Shown here: piece by piece, positions 11,677 to 21,405 of the stretch | Layout of the letters: every line of letters starts with the position of its first letter | Position numbering within the stretch: position 1 is the first letter of the stretch | Assembly (NCBI GenBank): GCA_035578905.1 | Contig: JAQJVL010000309.1 | Span: 697,501-761,500 of the forward strand | Source of the DNA: Stictocephala bisonia | Lineage: Eukaryota; Arthropoda; Insecta; Hemiptera; Membracidae | DNA length: 64,000 nt | Reading direction: 5' to 3' | Program-made: the position numbers and the translations under genes | Notes under the pieces: model-generated | Databases searched by the model: none | Told to the model about the DNA's origin: nothing | The model's input: only the letters and a program-made list of their open reading frames with translations

Positions 11677-13731
11677 ACATAATGCTATAATATTCTATGT
11701 ATGAAAGAATATATAAATATGCAATGGAATATGTTAGGGCAGGTATAAATCCAAATGCTAGGTCAGGGTAAACATATTGGGATCATATGTCAGATAATCA
11801 ATGTTAAATTAAGGATCAGATTTTTATTTCTACTGTAACTATCTTATAGCTTCGTTATTTAACTGATGTTCTCGTCCCAAAAACAATACTGTAAACAATT
11901 TTTTTGAAAATAATGTAATGTATTAATGTTCCATAATGAGGAAACTGTATGTACCTGGTTCGGTGTTTCCAAACCAGCATACTGTACTTGACTTTAAGTT
12001 GAGCTGGGACATGTGAGCAGACATTACTTTTGTCAATGTGTAGAGTGCCTAAACATTAATAATGGCCTTTTTAGAACATACAGTACTTGTAAGGAGGGAG
12101 ATTAGGAGTTGCGTGACTCGTCCACTCTTATTCAGTAGTTTCCTGACTGACCACATGTATTACTTAATTGTATTAAAGTTGTAATACTTTACATTATTTA
12201 ATACCATAAAGTAATTTTAATAACATAATGTATTAGGCTAGTTTGTTTCAGAAACAATTCACAAATAAATGTTTATTTTAAAAACTGAAAGAGTTACTGT
12301 TTACACAGTAATGTAAATTCTTAATCATATTAATTTATTGCTTTATTTTGTACACTATAAAGTTTGTATTATCATTCACTATTGTCTGACATTTTTACTT
12401 ACCCAACATCATCACAGCCCGTTAACGACGTATAAGTGTCTACTGCAATATGATTTTTAATAATAATTTACTAACCAATGACATTTATTTTGTGAGAGTA
12501 GTGGAAATATGTTTTTAACACATTTTTTTTACTATCAGTTATTTGTTGCTTAGTAAAATATATGATTAAGTATAAAAATAATTATAAGAACGTTGTTTAG
12601 TTTTTACTCTTACACTTATTGACAAACAAAAAAGGTAACTGATTGATCAGGTTTTTAAATCTAGTGTTTGGACCAAGAAACTTGGCACAAATATTTTTAA
12701 TAGGCTTTATAGATGCAACTACGAAGGATTTTAAAATATTTTCTCTGAGCTAAAATAAGGTAGATATTAATCATCCCAATACTGGTCAATCAGATCCTTT
12801 GTTACCGTTCACTATATGTAAAGCCCTTAGTTGCCCTGGCTGATGGGCTATTAATAATTGTCCTTTCTAAGAAACAATTGAACTTAGTTAGTAACCAGAC
12901 TTCACTCATATCATCATTCGTATTCACCTTAAAATATGCACAACGTTGTGTCAGCATCTTATATGTAAGAATGAGAGTGCTTCAGACAGCATAACTTACA
13001 CTAAACATTGTTTACAAATAGGTACACAAATAAGGCTTGCAGTGTGCTATTTGTCCAAGAAGGGCATATGGGAAAGATCATTAATTGCATATGGGAATTG
13101 CATAATACAGCCTTTCTGTGGAGAGACTGGATAGCAATTTTTAAGAGCACAAAAATGGTGAACTAACTGACAAACACATTGTTGTCATTGATCAAACATA
13201 AAACCTGAATTTGTTTTTAAATAAATTCAAAATACCACACTTTACAAATATTACAATGTTAGTATTTAAAATATCTGCTACTCAAGATTATAATTTCAAC
13301 AAAACATTGTTACGAAGCATGGGAACTTGCAACTAGTTATTCCATATAAATTTGTACAAAAGTAGGTTATTTTACATAAAAGTCTCCCTTATCTGATATG
13401 AACAAGTCATGATGACATTAGATTAGTAAAAATGTTGGACAATAGTGAATCATATTAAAAATGTGGCATTGTGTTTATTTTCCATAGGCACTACAATCTT
13501 TTGGACAAAATTTGCTAGCCATTTCACTTTCCCTAAGTTTATGTACAGCAAATAAACAAACACAACTCTAGTCAAAAATTTTACTACTTTAATTTACTGC
13601 TACTTTACAAAAAATTAAAAAAATACAGTAATGTTATTGTTATGTTACGGTAATAAGCCTTGTATAGCAAAGTAACTCATTAACAACTTTAATACAGTGA
13701 ACTAATAAGAAAACTACTAACTGAATAAGTG
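11677..13731. other. No gene seen
   Basis: AT-rich sequence with frequent stops in all frames. I recognise no repeat termini, coding motif or structured RNA. It lies downstream (3' side) of the EBP2 gene. Confidence 0.5.
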
Positions 13732-14510
13732 TTATATGAACGTAATCGTTATTCCCTCTCCTTAAAAGCGATGCCTGCACTAAAAATACTGCACACTCAA
13801 CACATGACAAAAGTGATGTAGCCTGCTAACAGGGTTTATAGTATCCCTCAAAATAAATGTTATATGAAGGTAATCGTTATTCCCTCTCCCTAAAAGCGAT
13901 GCCTGCACTAAAAATACTGCACAATCAACAGATGACAAAAGTGTTGTAGCCTGCTAACAGGGTTTATAGTATCCCTCAAAATAAATGTTATATGAAGGTA
14001 ATCGTTATTCCCTCTCCCTAAAAGCGATGCCTGCACTAAAAATACTGCACAATCAACAGATGACAAGTGTTGTAGCCTGCTAACAGGGTTTATAGTATCC
14101 CTCAAAATAAATGTTATATGAAGGTAATCGTTATTTCCTCTCCCTGGAAGCGATGCCTGCACTGAAAATACTGCACAATCAACAGATGACAAAAGTGATG
14201 TAGCCTGCTAACAGGGTTTATAGTATCCCTCAAAATAAATGTTATATGAAGGTAATCGTTATTCCCTCTCCCTGGAAGCGATGCCTGCACTGAAAATACT
14301 GCACAATCAACAGATGACAAAAGTGATGTAGCCTGCTAACAGGGTTTATAGTATCCCTCAAAATTAAGTGTTATATGAAGGTAATCTTTATTCCCTCTCC
14401 CTGGAAGCGATGCCTGCACTGAAAATACTGCACACTCAACAGATGACAAAAGTATTGTAGCCTGCTAACCCTGCTAACAGGGTTTATAGTATCCCCTCAA
14501 AATAAAGTCA
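13732..14510. repeat. Tandem satellite, unit about 122 bp, six copies
   Basis: Six head-to-tail copies of a unit containing GTTATATGAAGGTAATCGTT, GCGATGCCTGCACT and TAGCCTGCTAACAGGG. Copies differ by a few substitutions and small indels; the last one carries an extra CCTGCTAAC. Open frames on the minus strand only follow the repeat. The array lies about 370 bp beyond the end of the EBP2 coding region. Confidence 0.95.
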
Positions 14511-14821
14511 AACAGTACAGTAAGCAACAAAACAGTGCCCTGTATAGAAAAACCCCTCACCAGGTATAGTTTTCGTCATTACTGAACAATAATCCATTAT
14601 ACTATTTTCAAACAATTTTTAGAAAAGTTGGCTTTTATTTTTGGGAGGAGTATGTTGGTTAAGGAATATTGGATAAACGAGACTCTGATGTATTTTAATT
14701 GATTAATTAAATTTGTATATAACAAATGGGAATTATCAAATAATGATTTTTTTACATATTATCTACAAAAGTTATTAAAATGTAGTCAAGGCAAAAAACT
14801 ATTAGCAGACAATTGCAATAA

Positions 14822-14827
14822 TTTATT
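14822..14827 (-). terminator. Candidate polyadenylation signal AATAAA for EBP2
   Basis: On the minus strand an AATAAA hexamer lies about 50 nt downstream of the EBP2 stop codon, within the AT-rich stretch 14511-14876 that should hold the 3' UTR. Other AT-rich hexamers exist nearby, so the exact cleavage site is uncertain. Confidence 0.45.
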
Positions 14828-14876
14828 TTGTTTTATGAAAATATACAAAAACAATGATATGATCCAATATAGTGTT

Positions 14877-15099
14877 TCATCTTTTTTTGTTGGCCTTTGA
14901 TTTTATCCGTTTGCTTTTCCCTGGCCTCATTTGTTTTGCACCTTTCTTCTTCCCAGACTTAATAAGTTTTGAATTCTTCCTGAATGAAGGTCTGTTTTCA
15001 TCCAAACTAGCAGAACTTTCTTTTGTGTTAGCTTTTAATCCTCTTTTTTTACCTCCAAAACCAAATTTAGAATCTTTATACTGTCTCTTCACCTGAGAT
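14877..15099 (-). CDS. EBP2: EBP2 homologue, last coding exon
   Basis: Terminal exon of a ribosomal RNA-processing protein EBP2 (EBNA1BP2) homologue, which acts in the nucleolus in 60S subunit assembly. It starts after the acceptor TTCCAG at 15100; the first base completes the Arg codon split by the preceding intron (phase 2). It reads KRQYKDSKFGFGGKKRGLK and then a Lys/Arg-rich tail ending NKKR-stop. The KFGFGGKK block followed by a basic C-terminus is the conserved end of EBP2 in animals and matches a nucleolar-localising basic tail. The frame is intact. The preceding intron is 15.8 kb and is filled with a decayed Polinton and other elements. Identification rests on the combined exons, which together follow the family's order. 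Confidence 0.92.
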
Positions 15100-15370
15100 C
15101 TGGAACATTTAACAAAATATAATTTTATAAGCAGTTATATTTACTTGAAAATTTGCGCAGTTGTAAGTGAGATTGTGAAGAAATAATAATATTTTCTATC
15201 ATACAAATAATGAAATATTTATAAATAGACTTAGCTTGTAGAGTTGTTTCATAAAAAAAAGAAATCCATAATAAATATACATTATAAATAAATCTGATTA
15301 GTTCAGATTAATTGTAACCTATCTTGATTGGAGGATAGTAGTAGGGATTTGCCGTTCCTGGCGCAGTGAA

Positions 15371-15512
15371 AATTTAGGTTGATAATTTTTTTTATTCCCA
15401 GGTTGATAATTTTTTGGTATTCCTAGGTTGATAATGTGTCAATTTGCTTAGGTTGATAATGTTTCAGTTTTCCTAGGTTGATAAAGTTTCAGTTTGTGTA
15501 AGTTGATAATTT
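15371..15512. repeat. Short tandem repeat, unit 24-27 bp (TAGGTTGATAATNTTTCAG)
   Basis: Six copies of a unit beginning (T)AGGTTGATAA follow each other with variable T-rich tails. The array lies just outside the putative left side of the Polinton-derived block. Polinton terminal inverted repeats often carry short tandem repeats, so this may be a remnant of that terminus, but no matching right-hand copy was found. Confidence 0.8.
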
Positions 15513-16095
15513 CGTAGGAAATATAAAAATGTGAACGGTTGTGTGAATTGAAAGTTGTGTTTTGGTTTTTGTCTATGAGTGAATAGATTTGCATGTCGCC
15601 TGATGAATCCGATCAGAACGCCGGGCGAAATTTCTGCAGTGGCATTATTCCACGAAGCGCTGCGTAGGCAGTCCTGGCGGCACGCTGTTTAGCCGCCATA
15701 TGGGGTTTATATGGAACAGGAAGAGATCACGGAACTTCCATGCTCTTTCTGCCTCCGTATACTCCAAGATGGCGGGAACAACAATCTAAGTATGTACCTC
15801 GGTTGCAGCACCCATCCCCCGCTATGTTGGTGTCGTGATAACATTCGCGCTGAAGTTTGTGTGAGATTTAGGTGACGGTTGTGTCTACCCATCATCTGGC
15901 TGTCATCTTCACTCATCCTCTCACCTCATCCGTCGTTTTCCCTCATCACCTTATTACAATCATCGCTCATCTTCCGCAATACTCCAAAAAGTCTTCCTTT
16001 AACGTTTGCGTAACGTTCAGGTAACGTTGACGTATCGTTTAAGTAACATTTGTCTTCCCTCCTCATCCTCTCTTCCCTCGTTGCCTCTGAAATTC

Positions 16096-16387
16096 ACAAA
16101 TTTCCAGGGCGGTCAGAGGAAACAGCTAACTCTATTCAAATGTCTACTTATAAGACGAACGTCAACCCAACAGCACTTCTGAATACTAACGATATGGATG
16201 TGGTGCAGCAGCAACATTCCTCGTCGCCTCTTCCCTCATCTTGACCCTCCTCGTCCTCTCATCCCTCTTCCACTCCAAAATACAACAAATTTTCAGGGCG
16301 GTCAGAGGAGACAGCTAACTCCGTGCAAATGGCTACTTATAAGACGAATATCAACCAAACAGTACTTCTGAGTACTACCGATATGGC
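16096..16387 (+). repeat. Direct duplication of ~103 bp at the 5' part of a zinc-motif gene
   Basis: A block with TTTCCAGGGCGGTCAGAGGA and a coding start (M-S/A-TYKTN) occurs at 16096-16198 and again at 16283-16387, about 85% identical, separated by a C/T-rich stretch. Each copy contains an ATG followed by the same peptide beginning, and the second leads into the zinc-motif reading frame. Confidence 0.8.
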
Positions 16388-16620
16388 TTCAAAGAAGCAA
16401 TGCCCTACTTGCAGTGCGTTTGTACATGTATAAAAAAAGTCTTGTCATCGTAAGAGGAAACTGTGTATCGCAGGTTCCACAGACTGCCAACCTACAATAA
16501 AAGCGCTTGGACCTCTTCCTTCAACCATCAACATATGCCCTCAGAAGGAAACTTGCCCAGCATGTGGTGTTGAGGTGCTCGCTAAAAATACCTCACGACA
16601 TTGTAAATCGAAACGCTGAT
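16329..16620 (+). pseudogene. Zinc-motif array protein, 5' part (split by a retroelement)
   Basis: From ATG 16329 the frame runs into MASKKQCPTCSAFV, hits a TAA soon after, and continues in another frame with CPACGVEVLAKNTSRHCKSK. The pattern is Cys-x2-Cys-x9/12-His-x3/4-Cys, a small zinc-finger/knuckle motif. The same motif continues beyond a retroelement insertion (16656-18728) at about 18840, so these are two halves of one former gene. Function is unknown. It lies beside a Polinton block and could be one of that element's genes, but I do not recognise the family. Confidence 0.5.
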
Positions 16621-16655
16621 TGAGTATCACAGTTTATACCAATCCTAATACTGCA

Positions 16656-18728
16656 ATTCAATTCAATTCAAGATCTTTATTGTGGACTACAACAATTGTT
16701 GCATACAATGCGTCAACATAGTTCATTGTGTTTAAAATATGACTAAAAATAAAATAAAATAAGCATTGACACATACACAAAGGTTACATTCATACATCCA
16801 GCTATACAGCCAGCTCAGGCCGACATAGGTTTTTAACTACTCTCCCAGTGGCCAGTTGCAGTGAACTCTCCCACTGAGTAGAAAGCCTTAGAGACTAAGT
16901 AGCGCTTCAGTTTAAATTTTAATTTGACCAGGTCTTCAACATTTTTGAACGTGTCCGGGAGACTGTTGACAGAAGTAACACCAGCTTGTGAGGGCAAGTG
17001 CTCAAATACTGACGTTCGGTGTTGGCCAGTTCGGTAATTGTTCCTGCCTCTAGTATTGTAAGTGTGTATGTCTCGTCCCCTAGTAGGAGTACATTTTGAC
17101 AGGCAGTAAGCTGTTGTCTCGAGTATATAGAGGCAGGGTAATGTCAACAATCCCAAATCGATAAATGCAGGTTTACAAGACTCTCTCTGATTTAGATTAG
17201 CAATTGCTCGCACTGCTCTCTTCTGGAGCCGAAATAGCCTGGAAAAATCAACATTTGCACAGCCTCCCCAAATGGCTATCCCGTAAGAGAGGTGGGAGTA
17301 AATGAGCCCATAGTAGGCCATGAGGAGAACTTGAGTTGGGCATATCTTTGAGAGTCTCCTCAAAACGAAGATGCCTGAGGATATTTTAGCACAAGTGTTA
17401 TCAATGTGATTTCTCCAGGTGAGGCCTGTGTCGAGGTATATCCCAAGGAACTTAACTGAGTCAGCTTCGTCCAAGGGGATATCGTCTACCATGACTGTAG
17501 GTCCACATTCAGCATTGTTTGATCTTAAACGGAAATTAATGTAATTTGATTTGGATGCATTAATTTTTAGGTTGTTTTGATTGAAATGCTGAATACAATT
17601 ATTCAGTTCAATATAGGTTTGCACCTCCAGTGCTTCTTTAGTGGATGATCTAAATAGGAGAGTAGTGTCATCTGCATACTCCAACGAGTTTCCCCTGCAG
17701 TAGAGATGAGCCTGTGTCATTTACGTACAACAAGAATAACAAGGGGCTTAGAATGGATCCTTGAGGGACGCCATAAGCCAGTTTTTGAGAGGATGAGATT
17801 TGATTTGAGACCTTGTGTCTATCTGATAAGAATGATCTTATCCACAGCAGGGGAGTTCCTCGAATTCCACATCTTTCTAACTTTTCCAGCAGAATTGCAT
17901 GGTCCACACAGTCAAATGCCTTTGACAGATCTAGGAAGTCACTGAGAATCTGGTCTCTATTATCAATGCCCTCCACGACCATGTCAATCAGACTGGTGAC
18001 CGCATCTGAAGTAGATTTCCCCGCTCTGAAACCATATTGATCAGCAGACAGTAGGCTGTGTTTTTCAATGAATTTAGAGAGTTGATTTAGAAAAAGTTTT
18101 TCAAAAAGTTTGCTAAACGTAGGGAGAATTGAAACTGGGCGGTAATTGTTGATGATTTGCAAATCGTCTTTCTTATGGATAGGTATTACTGTAGCAGATT
18201 TTAAAACAGATGGGAAAACTCCGGTTGCAAGGGATTTATTTATCACCAAGGTGAGTGGGGTGAGAATGTGCTTGTAACACTTCTTTAGGAGCCAAGTTGA
18301 CATCCAGCCAGAGTCCGGGGTTTTCTTAGATGGTAGTTGTTCAATGCATTGTTCGACCTCCATCTCTGTGACAGGGGCCAGAAACATGGATCCTACCAGA
18401 CTTTAACTGTTGGAATGGCTTGCTGAACCTTTGGACATAGACTGTTCTTGGTTTGCAACCGTGGAAAAAAAATTGTTGAACTGGTTTGCGACCTCTTTTG
18501 GATCTTTAACCAGTTTTCCATTAACCTTTAACTGAATCCCTTGGGAGTTAATTGAATTACCTTTGTTATTGATGATTTTTCCATGCTGTTTTTGGCTAAG
18601 TTGTTAGATTGTTTTAAAGTTTTTGCAATATCATAAGCTTTAGCAGCTTTGATAACTTTTCCGTAGACTTTTTTGTATTGTTTAACATGGGATTTAAAGA
18701 CTATATCTTCCGATCCTCTGTAAATTTC
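16656..18728 (-). mobile_element. 5'-truncated CR1/jockey-like non-LTR retrotransposon
   Basis: The minus strand carries a reverse transcriptase. The 3' end (low coordinate) is a pentamer microsatellite, TTGAATTGAATTGAATTG, as in L2/CR1-type elements, preceded by AATAAAGATC. The 5' end stops in the linker between endonuclease and RT at about 18728, beside a short inverted repeat. It splits the zinc-motif gene around it. Confidence 0.85.
16833..18640 (-). pseudogene. Non-LTR reverse transcriptase, broken
   Basis: The RT domain reads in order IPIHKKDDLQIINNYRPVSI, QYGFRAGKSTSDAV, DLSKAFDCVDH (first catalytic Asp), YGVPQGSILSPLLF and, in the next frame, YADDTTLLF (catalytic Asp pair), then KFLGIYLDTGLTW and a C-terminal domain ending near 16833. 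Lesions are an in-frame TAA upstream of 18387 and a frameshift between the FLLYVND and YADD blocks near 17690. No RNase H follows. It is closely similar in motif wording to the CR1-like element at 49.7-52.6 kb, so both probably belong to the same clade. The enzyme would copy element RNA at a nicked target; this copy is dead. Confidence 0.9.
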
Positions 18729-18752
18729 AGTGAGAAATTTACAGAGGATCGG
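18710..18752. repeat. 19-bp perfect inverted repeat at a retroelement 5' junction
   Basis: CCGATCCTCTGTAAATTTC (18710-18728) is followed after five bases by its exact inverse (18734-18752). The left arm is coding sequence of the truncated non-LTR element on the minus strand; the right arm lies at its 5' junction with the zinc-motif gene. Confidence 0.9.
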
Positions 18753-18789
18753 AACTGTCCCTTATTTTCCACTTGCGTACATGCACTAC

Positions 18790-20210
18790 GCAATGCATGT
18801 ACTCAACCAGGCTTCTATGACTTCAAACGGTTCGCAAAAGAAATCATACCCAAATTGTGGAGTTGAAGTGACTGCATCGAACATGTCATGGCATTGTAAA
18901 TCGAAAAAATGCATTGTGATTTCTTCTCCTGAGCAAATGACTGCAGTTCCAGCTATTCACAATAGTTCAATTTCGAATTATGCTACAAAACAGATATGTC
19001 CTATAAGTGACACCGAAGTGTCTGTTCGTAATATGCTTAGACACAGCAAATCCAAGACGTGTAACACTAATACGATGCTACACAACAGAGTCAAACGTAT
19101 TGGAATGAAACCATCTCCAGAATCAGTAATGTGTTGGGTATGCGAAAAGTCTATTGAAAAGCCGAGATATGTCTCACTTTTAAAATCGAGGGTTCGAAAA
19201 CGAAGGGTGATGATGCATTTATATTCCACAGAACTGGTATGTGTGATGTATGCGAAAAGCCTATTGAAAAGTCTAATTTAGTATCCCATGTAAAATCTGA
19301 GGATCACGATCACGATGTTACCTTCGGATTTCGTTGTGTCCAATAGAACAATCAAAAGAATAGAGGAATGTTTTGCTCAAAAACTACCAGCCTCAACTCT
19401 TTACATACCCAAGCTTGTTGTAAATATCCGAAGTCTAAAGTTATTCACCAGCCTGCAAAACCCTACAGACATATGATGAAAATTTCATGAAAAGTAAACG
19501 TACAACACCAATCAATCCTAGAGCTTACGCTTGCAAGACAAACAAGCAACCAATAGCCCATTGCTAGATGATGCTACGTCAACTGGTTTTAAGGTTATAG
19601 ATTGGATCTCTACCTTTCCTTCTCTAATCAGCCCACTACCTGATTCTCCAATTGCTTCTCCTAAATACATGCATGAAGTTCATGATGGTTCTGATCCTGG
19701 ATCATATTTGAGGAAAGCTGACATAGATAATGTTATAGAATTATTGGGTAGCGTGATCTCAGAAGCCCGTAGAAATTCAAACTGGAATGAAACCAGATTT
19801 AGAGATGCCATATCTGATTTTGATTTATCATTTTTAAATGATCCTAAAAAGGAAGAAGTCGTGTTTTAACCACCAAAAAGAGTAGTTCATTCGGATTTTA
19901 ATAAAATTAGAAATATACTGGGACCTCCACCTTATTCGCCAGAGTCTACTCATAATCAGAGTTGGGATGAAGATGATCTCGATTTCAATTTAACATATTC
20001 ATCTGACAACATTAACAAGGAATCGTTACCCCTGTTTATGGATCTCCACTTAAATTTCCAGAAAGGCCTTCATATTCACCATTGAGTCCAACTGATGAAA
20101 GAGAAGAAGAAGGCGATCTAAGTTCAGATTCAGACTCCGTGTGTACTGTGGTAGATGATCCAGCGTTGGAAAACTCACCACAGAACAGTATAGATGAAGA
20201 GGAAGTTTAA
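18790..20210 (+). pseudogene. Zinc-motif array protein, 3' part with acidic tail, broken
   Basis: After the retroelement the frame continues with YPNCGVEVTASNMSWHCKSK, then CPISDTEVSVRNMLRHSKSK, CWVCEKSIEK and CDVCEKPIEKSNLVSHVKS: repeated Cys-x2-Cys...His-x3/4-(Cys) motifs of about 25-45 residues spacing. Beyond 19530 comes a non-repetitive part (KADIDNVIELLGSVISEARR; PPPYSPESTHNQSWDEDDLD) and a Ser/Asp/Glu-rich end near 20200. PPPYSP resembles a PPxY late-domain or WW-ligand motif, which is only suggestive. Several frameshifts and stops make it non-functional. It lies upstream of the Polinton DNA polymerase on the same strand. No family is recognised. Confidence 0.5.
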
Positions 20211-20259
20211 AAAAGAAGAAACAATCAAACTACTATCTCTGGCCAAGTTTATCCGTTAA

Positions 20260-21109
20260 CCCTATAAGTGATAGGGTTTTTTCTCTCAGTGATAGGCCAT
20301 TTTTGCTTGCCGTGCATACTTTTTTTTTAAAAAATTATATAAAAATGAAAAATGTGCATAAGTTTAACATGTTATATATCAGTTTACTCGTTAATTTCTA
20401 CACTACGATAATATGTAAAATAAAAAATTCTTACTTGCACGCTGTAGAAGTTGCACCAACAAATTTGAAAGTTTTTTTTGTAAAAAAATATTTTTCAATT
20501 TAGCACTCAAATTCATAAGTCAAAGAGTTGTTTTATAAAGTAGTCACAAATACAAAAAAGAAGCACAACTTCACTCTGAATAAAATGATATATATAACAC
20601 TGCAATCATATGAACAATATATACATGTAAAAATAATAAATGTTACTATGTACAACACTTCTGTTACTATAAACAACAAAATCTAATAAGTTGTCACTAA
20701 TATCCACTATTACCATCTGAATCATCATCTTGTAAAATTTCACGAATATTGCTAGAACCACACGGATCCATTATTCAAAACAAATTATGAAAATAAACAC
20801 AATAAGACGGCAGTGTACTATAGCGAAACACAAACATAAACAAACACACTACTACGGCTGGCTAGAAACAACGAAACTGAACCAGCTGAATTGTAAACAA
20901 CACATGATCACAATATGGCCAACTACGAAAACCAAATTGTCCTTACAACAATGTCGGGTATGTCAGCAATCGAACCAACTAAAACATCAAGTTATAAATG
21001 ATCGATTATCGCACCGTAATTCCGATTTTCTGAAAGGTTGCACAGTGCGACGCTATCACTTGGAAATCATTGTACAACGTCGCAATTGCGACCTTTATCA
21101 ATTGTAGGA
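20260..21109 (-). mobile_element. piggyBac-type MITE
   Basis: TTAA flanks both ends (20256-20259 and 21110-21113). The left terminus CCCTATAAGTGATAGGG and inverted right terminus TCCTACAATTGATAAAG agree at about 12 of 17 positions. A short minus-strand frame inside (20771-20697) resembles the N-terminus of piggyBac transposases, so this is an internal-deletion derivative of 850 bp. It lies between the zinc-motif gene and the Polinton polymerase. Confidence 0.65.
20697..20771 (-). pseudogene. piggyBac-like transposase N-terminal fragment
   Basis: ATG at 20771 begins a 24-codon frame, MDPCGSSNIREILQDDDSDG followed by NSGY and a stop. Many piggyBac-derived transposases start with a similar short segment: Met-Asp, then an Ile-x-x-Ile-Leu and an acidic Asp/Ser run. 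The rest of the transposase (DDBD and catalytic domain) is absent. Support comes from the TTAA-bounded inverted termini around it. Confidence 0.5.
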
Positions 21110-21405
21110 TTAAACACAAACAGCTTTTAAAGGACGATTGGAAACCTACACTTGTTAATCATCTTGTTAATCACAAGTTAAGACGTGTCCAATTTCTTTA
21201 ATGTATAAGCCCCTAATCACTGAGCTGATTGAAAATGAAATATTGAAAAATAACCTAAAAGCTAACGTTTGTTTTTCGGTGTTTACAAATGGCCAGCAGA
21301 TGGCAAGGATATTGAGCAAAACATGAATTTCAAAACGAAAAATACAGTAGAATTGCCTACTTCATATATACTAGAATTTTACAATAGCTCAAAGAAAAAA
21401 AAATC

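Noticed and set aside
13908..14320. Repetitive minus-strand protein frame over the 122-bp satellite
   Set aside because: The frame only reflects the tandem repeat, with stops at unit variants and no start or promoter context.
18678..18866. 62-codon frame starting at 18678
   Set aside because: It crosses the retroelement 5' junction and the hairpin, so it is a chance fusion of two elements.
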